A stretch of 9,399 nucleotides of DNA from DAOTTI01 sp034437795 (GTDB lineage: Bacteria > Chloroflexota > UBA11872 > UBA12225), in the NCBI GenBank assembly GCA_034437795.1, contig DAOTTI010000164.1, forward strand, positions 1-9,399, read 5' to 3'. A program made the translations under genes and the position numbers. The notes below the pieces were generated by a model that was not told where the DNA came from, did not search any database, and saw only the letters and a list, made by a program, of their open reading frames with translations. Position 1 is the first letter of the stretch; each line of letters opens with the position of its first letter. Shown piece after piece: positions 1 to 5,380 of this stretch.

Positions 1-1
1 C

Positions 2-1672
2 CCACGTGCCCTCCCCACGCGCGAGTTCGGGATCCCTATCTCGCGGCTGGGAGCGCCGCAGGCACTGTGGCCGGTACTGGCGGGGGCGGCCCTGCTGGGC
101 GCGGCCGCGCTGCTGGTCGTCCCACCCCTGCTGGCCCTGGCCGGCGCGGTCCTGGAGGCGGATCCGGCCGAGCTGTGGGCTGCCCTCCACCGCGCGGACC
201 TGCCGGCGCTCGGCGCCAGCATGCTCGCCCTGGCCTGCCTGGCCACCGCCTGGGCGCTGCTCCTGGCCGTGCCCCTGGCCTGGCTGGTTGCCCGCAGCGA
301 TCTCCCCGGCCGCGCCATGGCCCGCTGGCTGGCCCCGCTACCCCTGGCCGTTCCCCCGTACGTCGGCGCCATCGCCTATGCCCTGCTGCTCGGCCCGGGC
401 GGGGTGCTGCACCACTGGCTGGCAGGGCTCCTGGCCGTCGCTCCGGCACAGCTTCCCTGGCCGCGCCTGATCTACGGCACCGGCGGCGCGGCCTTCGTGC
501 TGGGGCTGTTCACCGCCCCGTCCGTGTTCCTCATCGTCTACGGCGCCCTGGCGCGGGCCAATCCTGCCTTCGAGGAGGCGGCCCGCGGTCTGGGCTGCGG
601 CCCGTGGGAGACGTTCCGGCGCGTGACGCTCCCCTTGCTCCGGCCCGCCGTCCTCGCCGGCGCCCTGCTCGTCTTCGTCTACGCCTGCGTCGACTTCGGC
701 GTCGTCTCCCTGCTGCGGGCGCGCACGATCACTACCGCCGTCTATAGTTACCTCCTGGCTGGATACGGCCGCCCGGCGGCGGCCACCCTCTCGCTGGGGC
801 TGGTGACCTGGATCTGGCTGGTGCTGCTTGCCCAGGGACGCGCGCTCGGCCGTGCCCGTGACGCGCTCAGCCAGGGGGCCGGCGCCCGAGCGCACCGCGC
901 CGCGCCAGCGCTGCACCTCGGCCGCTGGCGCTGGCCGGCCCTGGCCTACGCCATCCTGGTGCTGGCGCTGACCCTGGTAGTGCCCGCGGCCGTCCTGGTT
1001 GCCCAGGCCGCGCGCCTCAGCGGCGAGCGCCTGCCCCCGTTCGTCCTGGCCCAGCTGCCTTACCTCCACCACACGATCGTTGCAGCGGCGGCGGGGGCCA
1101 CGGGGGTGCTGCTGGTCGGCCTGGCTCTGGCTCTGGCCCAGGGCCGGCTTCCCGGCGCAGGCGCCGCCGCGCTGCTGGCGCAGGCCGGCTATGCTATCCC
1201 CGGTACGGTGCTAGGCCTGGCCCTGGTCGGGCTGCTGCTCCGTGCCGCCCCGGCGCTGTACGGCAGCCCCGCCTCGCTCCCTCTGGCCTACGTCATGCTC
1301 TTCACTGCCCCCGCGTACCAGGCCAGCCGCAGCGCGCTGGCGCAGATCACCCCCGCCCTGGAGGCTGCGGCGCGCGGCCTGGGCAGCCCGCCTCGGGACG
1401 TGCTCCGGCGGGTAGTCCTCCCCCTCGCCGGTCCCGGGCTGCTCGCCGGCTGGGCGCTGAGCTTTGCCCTGGCCGCCCGCGAGCTGGCAGCGACCATCAT
1501 CCTGCGCCCCGCCGGCTACGACACCCTGGCCGTCCGCATCTGGGTCCACACCATGGATGTTGGCCCTGATCCCAGGGCCGCGACCGTGGCCTTGCTGCTC
1601 CTCCTCCTGGTGGCCGCCGGCTGGGCCGTCGCCCTGCTCGCCGCGCGGCCCCGCGTGGGGGAAGGGCCATGA
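2..1672 (+). CDS. fbpB: Two-domain ABC transporter permease, iron(III)/FbpB type (5' end cut off by window edge)
   Basis: This is the membrane channel of a binding-protein-dependent ABC importer. Both permease domains are fused in one chain, as in FbpB/SfuB and the PhnV-type aminoethylphosphonate permeases. The frame is open to the left edge with no stop and no ATG, GTG or TTG before the ATG at 221. A hydrophobic segment at about 60-150 (ALLGAAALLVVPPLLALAG) lies upstream of that ATG. The true start is therefore outside the window and 221 is an internal methionine. About 556 residues are visible, close to full family length. The two EAA loops that dock the ATPase are clear: EEAARGLGCGPWETFRRVTL from 572 and LEAAARGLGSPPRDVLRRVV from about 1358. 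Each is preceded and followed by long hydrophobic stretches, about 12 in all. It ends in TGA at 1670-1672, 62 bp before the ATPase, and a shared transcript is likely. Family assignment is firm. The substrate is inferred only, because the binding protein is not in view. Confidence 0.88.
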   Translation, partial: PRALPTREFGIPISRLGAPQALWPVLAGAALLGAAALLVVPPLLALAGAVLEADPAELWAALHRADLPALGASMLALACLATAWALLLAVPLAWLVARSDLPGRAMARWLAPLPLAVPPYVGAIAYALLLGPGGVLHHWLAGLLAVAPAQLPWPRLIYGTGGAAFVLGLFTAPSVFLIVYGALARANPAFEEAARGLGCGPWETFRRVTLPLLRPAVLAGALLVFVYACVDFGVVSLLRARTITTAVYSYLLAGYGRPAAATLSLGLVTWIWLVLLAQGRALGRARDALSQGAGARAHRAAPALHLGRWRWPALAYAILVLALTLVVPAAVLVAQAARLSGERLPPFVLAQLPYLHHTIVAAAAGATGVLLVGLALALAQGRLPGAGAAALLAQAGYAIPGTVLGLALVGLLLRAAPALYGSPASLPLAYVMLFTAPAYQASRSALAQITPALEAAARGLGSPPRDVLRRVVLPLAGPGLLAGWALSFALAARELAATIILRPAGYDTLAVRIWVHTMDVGPDPRAATVALLLLLLVAAGWAVALLAARPRVGEGP

Positions 1673-1695
1673 TGGCACGATGGGCCATCATCAGG

Positions 1696-1719
1696 ACGAT
1701 GGCGAGTACGATGGCGAGT
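1696..1719 (+). repeat. Exact 12-bp tandem duplication in the permease-ATPase spacer
   Basis: ACGATGGCGAGT occurs twice head to tail (1696-1707 and 1708-1719), and a partial third copy, ACGATGAGC, lies at 1732-1740 over the ATPase start codon. The imperfect palindrome GATGGGCCATC lies just upstream at 1679-1689. The spacer shows no convincing Shine-Dalgarno sequence, so how the ATPase is translated is unclear from sequence alone. Confidence 0.7.
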
Positions 1720-1734
1720 GCAGCCTGATCGACG

Positions 1735-3414
1735 ATGAGCACGATACACGTGGCCGCCACCACAACACCGGCGGCTCCGGCCCCCGCGCCGGGCGGCGAT
1801 GAGCGTCCCCTGCCTGTGGCCGCGCTCCGCGGCGTCGTGCGGTGCTTTCCGCAAAGCGCGCACGCGGCGGTAGACGGCGTCTCGCTTACCATCCACGCTG
1901 GCGAGGTGCTGGCCCTGCTGGGCCCCAGCGGCTGCGGCAAGACGACTACCCTGCGTCTCCTGGCGGGACACGAGCGGCCGGACGCGGGCGAGGTCTGGCT
2001 CGAGGGCCGGCTGGTGGCCACGCCCCCCACCGCCGGCCCCGCCCGGACGCGGGGACACGGGGACACAGAGACGCGGAGACACGGAGACGCGGGGACACGA
2101 GCACACGGCGACACAGAGATAGGGGGACACGGGGACATGGAGATGCGGGGACAGGGCGACACGGGCAGCGGTCACCGCGTCACCGCGCCCGTGCGGCTCC
2201 GCGTCTGGCGCGGGGCGGGGCAGGGAGCCGCGGCGCCGCGCCCTGTCTGGGAGCCGCCAGAGCGCCGGAACGTGGGGATGGTCTTCCAGGACTACGCCCT
2301 GTTCCCCCACCTCACCGCCGCTGAGAACGTGGCCTTTGGCCTGCGCCGCCTCTCCCGCGCCGAACGTGCGGCGCGCGTGGCCTCCCTGCTGGAGACGGTC
2401 GGCCTGGCCGGGCTCGGCGGGCGCTACCCCCACCAGCTCTCCGGCGGCCAACAGCAGCGCGTCGCCCTGGCCCGCGCCCTGGCCCCGCGCCCGCGCCTGG
2501 TCCTGCTGGACGAGCCGTTCAACACGCTCGACGCCGGGCTGCGCGAGCAGGTGCGGAGCGAGCTGCTGGCGATCCTGCGCGCCGAGGGCGTGGCCGTCCT
2601 GCTGGTCACGCACGATCAGAACGAGGCGCTCACCAGCGCCGACCGCGTGGCGGTCATGCGCGCGGGGCGCATTGAGCAGGTCGGTGCGCCGGCCGCCGTC
2701 TACAACCGGCCGGCCACCCGCTTCGTCGCCTCGTTCATGGGCGAAGGGACCTTTCTCCCCGCCGCTGTCGTGGACGGCCGCCTGGAGACGCCGTTCGGCC
2801 CCATCCCTCTCCCGTCTGAGGCCGGCGTGGCGCCGGCCCTGCTGCCTCCCCGCGTCGATCTGCTGGTCCGCCCGGAGGAGGTGATCGTCGAGCCCGACCC
2901 GGCGGGAAACGCCGTGGTCGTCTCCCGCCGGCCACGGGGCCCGGACGTCGATTACGACCTGGCCCTGCGCCACCAGCCCCCCACCCAGCTCCACCCCGAC
3001 GCGGAGACGCGGCGACGCGGGGAGGAACATCTCGCTGCCGTGCCATGCCGCACTGCCCAGTCAGACGACTTCGGCGCGGCGACGCGGGGATACTGGGACG
3101 ACGATGACGGCGCCGAGCCAGGCCGTACCGCCCAGCCAGAGCAAGCCGGCGCGACGACGCAGGGACACAGGGGCGAGAGCGCCCCCTCTCCGCGTCTCCC
3201 CGGTCCCACCCCGACGCTGCACGCCCACGCCGCAGCCTGGCTGGCCCCCGGCACCGCGGTGCAGGTGCGCTTCCGGCTACGGCACCTGGTGCTCTTTGCG
3301 CCGAAGGCTGAGAGCCAGCACGACCGCGCCTTGGTCGCCCGCTGCCTCGTCCGCGGCTGTAGCTGCCCCACGCCGGCCACGGGCCAGGACGCCGCTCCGC
3401 CCGACCCTGCCTGA
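1735..3414 (+). CDS. fbpC: ABC transporter ATPase, FbpC/PotA type, with two in-frame repeat inserts
   Basis: This is the cytoplasmic ATPase expected to drive the preceding permease. Motifs in order: Walker A GPSGCGKT at residues 63-70, Q-loop VGMVFQDYALFP around Q185, signature LSGGQQQRVALARAL from 235, Walker B VLLDEP to 261, H-loop H293. A TOBE-like tail includes RGPDVDYDLAL (401-411) and LAPGTAVQVRF...HLVLF (503-521). At 559 residues it is about 200 longer than usual for this family (around 350). The excess lies in three places. An insert at about 101-175 sits between LEGRLVATPP and PPERRNVGMVFQ, which are normally adjacent. An insert at about 413-495 splits the TOBE segment. The last ~37 residues are an unmatched tail containing CLVRGCSC. 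All catalytic motifs are intact and no stop interrupts the frame, so it may still work. The start at 1735 is the first in-frame ATG but lacks a clear ribosome binding site. The alanine/proline-rich first 25 residues may not all be translated; GTG at 1816 is an alternative. Confidence 0.88.
   Translation: MSTIHVAATTTPAAPAPAPGGDERPLPVAALRGVVRCFPQSAHAAVDGVSLTIHAGEVLALLGPSGCGKTTTLRLLAGHERPDAGEVWLEGRLVATPPTAGPARTRGHGDTETRRHGDAGTRAHGDTEIGGHGDMEMRGQGDTGSGHRVTAPVRLRVWRGAGQGAAAPRPVWEPPERRNVGMVFQDYALFPHLTAAENVAFGLRRLSRAERAARVASLLETVGLAGLGGRYPHQLSGGQQQRVALARALAPRPRLVLLDEPFNTLDAGLREQVRSELLAILRAEGVAVLLVTHDQNEALTSADRVAVMRAGRIEQVGAPAAVYNRPATRFVASFMGEGTFLPAAVVDGRLETPFGPIPLPSEAGVAPALLPPRVDLLVRPEEVIVEPDPAGNAVVVSRRPRGPDVDYDLALRHQPPTQLHPDAETRRRGEEHLAAVPCRTAQSDDFGAATRGYWDDDDGAEPGRTAQPEQAGATTQGHRGESAPSPRLPGPTPTLHAHAAAWLAPGTAVQVRFRLRHLVLFAPKAESQHDRALVARCLVRGCSCPTPATGQDAAPPDPA
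2043..2162 (+). repeat. Octamer minisatellite (15 units) inside the ATPase gene
   Basis: Fifteen consecutive 8-bp units run without a gap, with consensus GGGGACAC and common variants GGAGACGC, GGAGACAC and AGAGACGC. Examples are 2051-2058, 2059-2066 and 2123-2130, all GGGGACAC. Total length is 120 bp, a multiple of both 8 and 3, so three units code for eight residues. The protein shows a matching 8-residue period at residues 103-142 (ARTRGHGD, TETRRHGD, AGTRAHGD, TEIGGHGD, MEMRGQGD). It is followed by GTCACCGC repeated twice (2170-2185) and a GC-rich stretch to about 2260. That stretch contains CTCCGCGTC and GGGGCGGGGCA, which resemble the right end of the copy between pstB and phoU. Confidence 0.9.
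2990..3220 (+). repeat. Second repeat-derived insert in the ATPase gene, with a 60-bp imperfect direct repeat
   Basis: The insert opens with CACCCCGACGCGG and octamers of the same family (3003-3018). It closes with inverted octamers CTCTCCGC and GTCTCCCC (3186-3201) and another CACCCCGACG. Between them lie two 60-bp units, 3037-3096 and 3112-3171, that align end to end without gaps and match at most positions. Their starts are 75 bp apart, so they stay in the same reading frame and encode related peptides, AVPCRTAQSDDFGAATRGYW and AEPGRTAQPEQAGATTQGHR. Each unit ends in octamer-like sequence. Exact insert boundaries are estimates. Confidence 0.75.
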
Positions 3415-3415
3415 G

Positions 3416-3460
3416 CCTGGAACACCAGGTCAATCAACGGGCCCATCCCTGGACACCAGG
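3416..3460. other. Two near-identical small hairpins after the ATPase stop codon
   Basis: CCTGG-AACA-CCAGG at 3416-3429 and CCTGG-ACA-CCAGG at 3448-3460 lie within 50 bp of the ATPase TGA (3412-3414), between two convergent genes. Stems are only 5 bp and no T-run follows, so an intrinsic terminator is not supported. They might protect or punctuate the mRNA end. Confidence 0.45.
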
Positions 3461-3469
3461 CCAGAACCC

Positions 3470-3543
3470 ACTCGAACCTCAAACCTTGAATTTTGAATCT
3501 TGAATTTCGAGCTTTGAGCTTTGAACTTTGAACCTTGAACTTG
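3470..3543. repeat. Heptamer tandem array (CTTTGAA family) between convergent genes
   Basis: Eight clear 7-bp units run from 3484 to 3539: CCTTGAA, TTTTGAA, TCTTGAA, TTTCGAG, CTTTGAG, CTTTGAA, CTTTGAA, CCTTGAA. Two degenerate units precede them (3470-3483) and a partial one follows to 3543. The array stops one base before the phoU stop codon (TTA at 3545-3547). It is strikingly AT-rich in GC-rich surroundings. Such heptamer arrays resemble the short tandemly repeated repetitive (STRR) sequences described in cyanobacteria. Confidence 0.9.
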
Positions 3544-3544
3544 T

Positions 3545-4240
3545 TTAGTACTTGGAGACGTTCATCTCCTCCATTTTGCCGGTGACCTCGTACACCACGC
3601 GCTCGCAGATGTTCGTCACCCGGTCAGCGATCCGCTCCAGGTTGTGGGCCACCCACAGCAGCCAGGTGGCGCGGTCCACGGTGCTGGGGTCCCTGATCAT
3701 GTAGGTGATCAGCTCGTGGTAGACGAGGTTGTAGAGCGCATCGACCTCGTCGTCCTCCGCTGCGATGCGCTTCGCCGCCGCTGCATCGCGCTCGACCAGC
3801 GCGTCCAGGCTCCGCCGCAGCATGTCGCGCGCCTTCTCCGCCATCCGCGGCACGTCGATCAGGGGCTTGAGCAGCGGCCGGTCGCCGTGGAGCAGCACGA
3901 TTTTGGCCGTCCCGGCGGCGTAGTCGCCCATCCGCTCCAGCTCCACAATGATGTTCAGCACCGCTACCAGGCGCCTGAGGTCACGGGCCATCGGCTGCTG
4001 GGTGGCGATCAGCTCGATGCATCGCTCCTCAATCTGGAAGCGCTTCTCGTTGATCAGATGGTCGTCGGTGCACACCTGCCGTGCGGCGGCGTGGTCGAGG
4101 CGCTTCAGGGCCTCAACCGACCGCTCGATAGCTTTATCGACCATGCTGCCCAGCTCCAGCACCTCATCCTGGAGCTGGCGTAGCTCCCGCTCGAAGGCTG
4201 CCCGCACCGTGACGGGCACCGGCGCTTCCTGTGCAAACAT
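3545..4240 (-). CDS. phoU: Phosphate-specific transport system accessory protein PhoU
   Basis: PhoU is a soluble helical-bundle protein that couples the Pst transporter to the PhoR kinase and damps the Pho response when phosphate is plentiful. The 231-residue chain is the usual PhoU length. It shows the tandem three-helix repeat, with the two metal-binding-type motifs at ELERMGDYAAGTAK (100-113) and NLERIADRVTNICE (200-213). Other family landmarks are MVDKAIERSVEAL near residue 33 and QQPMARDLRRLVAVLNI near 81. The start at 4240 (MFAQEA) is chosen because AAGGAG (4247-4252) sits 6 nt upstream. The in-frame ATG at 4246 would abut that site, and the ATG at 4273 lies in repeat sequence. It is the last gene of the pst cluster, separated from pstB by an octamer repeat element that may lower its expression relative to pstB. 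Confidence 0.95.
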   Translation of the reverse strand: MFAQEAPVPVTVRAAFERELRQLQDEVLELGSMVDKAIERSVEALKRLDHAAARQVCTDDHLINEKRFQIEERCIELIATQQPMARDLRRLVAVLNIIVELERMGDYAAGTAKIVLLHGDRPLLKPLIDVPRMAEKARDMLRRSLDALVERDAAAAKRIAAEDDEVDALYNLVYHELITYMIRDPSTVDRATWLLWVAHNLERIADRVTNICERVVYEVTGKMEEMNVSKY

Positions 4241-4246
4241 ACCCAT

Positions 4247-4252
4247 CTCCTT
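4247..4252 (-). promoter_or_regulatory. Shine-Dalgarno site that fixes the phoU start
   Basis: The minus strand reads AAGGAG, then six bases, then ATG at 4240. Spacing is ideal for that ATG and impossible for the ATG at 4246, which directly touches the site. This decides the phoU start over the two longer alternatives. Confidence 0.7.
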
Positions 4253-4258
4253 CTTCCC

Positions 4259-4361
4259 TGCCCCGCCTCCCACCCCGACGCGGGGACAGAGAGACGTGGA
4301 GACGCGGCGAGTGAAGTCCCCGCGTCCCCGTCTCCCCGTGTCTCCGCGTCGGGGCGGGGCA
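4259..4361. repeat. Octamer repeat element with inverted arms in the pstB-phoU gap
   Basis: The left arm carries direct octamers (GGGGACAG 4282-4289, AGAGACGT 4290-4297, GGAGACGC 4298-4305). The right arm carries the same family inverted (GTCCCCGC 4316-4323, GTCCCCGT 4324-4331, CTCCCCGT 4332-4339, GTCTCCGC 4340-4347). The ends are inverted too: TGCCCCGCC at 4259 and GGGGCGGGGCA ending at 4361. The whole could fold into a long imperfect stem with a short loop near 4312-4316. It fills most of the 140 bp between pstB and phoU. The same unit makes up the array inside the ATPase gene at 2043-2162. In RNA it could act as an attenuator or processing site ahead of phoU (inference). Confidence 0.8.
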
Positions 4362-4380
4362 AGGGCGGGGGGGGCGGCGC

Positions 4381-5232
4381 TTAGCCGAACCGGCCCGTGA
4401 TGTAGGCCTCCGTCCGCGGGTCATGTGGGTTGGTGAAGAGGTGGCGGGTCGGGCCGTACTCCACGAGCTCCCCCACACGGTCCTCACCGGCCAGCATGAA
4501 GGCGGTGTAATCGGAGACGCGTGCCGCCTGCTGCATGTTATGGGTAACGATGACAATGGTGTACTCGCGCTTCAGTTGACGCAAGAGCTCCTCGATCTTC
4601 AACGTCGCCGCCGGGTCCAGGGCCCCCGTCGGCTCATCAAGCAGTAGCACGTCCGGCTGCACCGCCAGGGCGCGGGCGATGCACAGGCGCTGCTGCTGGC
4701 CGCCGGAGAGGGCGGTGCCGGGCTGGTGCAGCTTGTCCTTGACCTCATCCCACAGCGCCGCCTGCTGGAGGCTGTGTACGACGATCTGCTCCAGCTCGTG
4801 CCCCCTGGCCAGGCCGTTGAGGCGCACTCCGGCCGCCACGTTGTCGAAGATGGACATAGTGGGAAAGGGGTTGGGGCGCTGGAACACCATCCCCACCCGC
4901 CGGCGCACGAGCACGGGGTCGACCCCAGGCGCGTAGATGTCCTCGCCGTCGAGCAGCACTCGCCCGGCCACGCGCGCGCCGTGCACTACCTCGTGCAGCC
5001 GGTTCAGGCAGCGGATCAAGGTCGACTTGCCGCAGCCGGACGGCCCGATGATGGCCGTCACCTGCCCCGGCTTCACCTCCAGGCGCACGTCTCGAATGGC
5101 CTGGCGCGGGCCGTACCAGGCGGAGAGCCGTTCCACCTGCATGCCAGCCAGGCCAGCGCGGCCTGCCTCGGCTTCAGGCCCCGCCGGAGCGCCCATGCCG
5201 GTGGCGTGGAGTGGTGCCGGTACTTGAATCAT
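4381..5232 (-). CDS. pstB: Phosphate ABC transporter ATP-binding protein PstB
   Basis: PstB is the cytoplasmic ATPase that energises the PstC-PstA phosphate channel. The 283-residue form starting at 5232 (MIQVPAPLH) fits the family. Motifs: Walker A GPSGCGKST at 63-71, Q-loop VGMVFQRPNPFP with Q118, signature LSGGQQQRLCIARAL from 175, Walker B VLLLDEPTGALDP at 195-207, H-loop H231. The PstB-specific stretches ALWDEVKDKL (159-168), PTGALDPAATLKIEELL and VTHNMQQAARVSD are present. The usual Ser of EPTSALDP is Gly here, a mild variation. The start is supported by GAGG about 8 nt upstream. The frame stays open to an ATG at 5334, but that adds a basic, unconserved leader with no ribosome site. About 30 residues precede the ATPase core. 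The gene lies 148 bp after pstA and about 140 bp before phoU. Confidence 0.97.
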   Translation of the reverse strand: MIQVPAPLHATGMGAPAGPEAEAGRAGLAGMQVERLSAWYGPRQAIRDVRLEVKPGQVTAIIGPSGCGKSTLIRCLNRLHEVVHGARVAGRVLLDGEDIYAPGVDPVLVRRRVGMVFQRPNPFPTMSIFDNVAAGVRLNGLARGHELEQIVVHSLQQAALWDEVKDKLHQPGTALSGGQQQRLCIARALAVQPDVLLLDEPTGALDPAATLKIEELLRQLKREYTIVIVTHNMQQAARVSDYTAFMLAGEDRVGELVEYGPTRHLFTNPHDPRTEAYITGRFG

Positions 5233-5300
5233 CGCTCGTCCCTCGTTAGCGTGCAGGTCTCGCCGCCGGCCGGCAAGCGCGGCTCGCGCGGCGGTTCGTG

Positions 5301-5320
5301 GACCAATGGAGAGATTGGTC
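5301..5320. promoter_or_regulatory. Perfect inverted repeat in the pstA-pstB gap
   Basis: GACCAAT-GGAGAG-ATTGGTC is a 7-bp perfect inverted repeat with a 6-base centre. It lies about 70 bp upstream of the pstB start and inside the longest untranslated gap of the cluster (5233-5380). It could be an operator or a small RNA hairpin in the intercistronic mRNA. No function can be assigned, and no promoter is evident beside it. Confidence 0.4.
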
Positions 5321-5380
5321 ATTTGCATAGGCATCGGACAGAGTGCCGTTCTCCATCAGCATGTTGAGCTGGCGAGCTGT

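Noticed and set aside
338..1072. Minus-strand open frame opposite the permease
   Set aside because: It has Gln/Gly/Arg-rich composition with no domain and is fully covered by the permease, whose hydrophobic segments and EAA loops are clear.
2043..2162. Octamer array as a CRISPR array
   Set aside because: The units are contiguous 8-mers with no spacers, lie inside a coding frame, and no cas gene is present.
1516..3030. Long minus-strand open frame (about 500 codons) opposite the ATPase, with Ser-Pro-Arg-rich repeats
   Set aside because: It is the shadow of the plus-strand ATPase. The octamer repeat lacks stops in several frames and produces spurious SPC/SPR-rich peptides. No recognisable domain is seen and the ATPase motifs on the other strand are unmistakable.
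1735..3414. ATPase as a frameshifted pseudogene
   Set aside because: Despite two inserts, the frame is continuous and every nucleotide-binding motif and both TOBE halves are in the same frame. Reduced function is possible, but no disabling change is visible.
3416..3460. Intrinsic transcription terminator between the convergent genes
   Set aside because: Stems are only 5 bp and there is no T-run directly after either hairpin.
5233..5334. Longer PstB starting at the ATG at 5334
   Set aside because: The extra residues are basic and unlike PstB, the upstream sequence has no ribosome site, and the ATG at 5232 has one.
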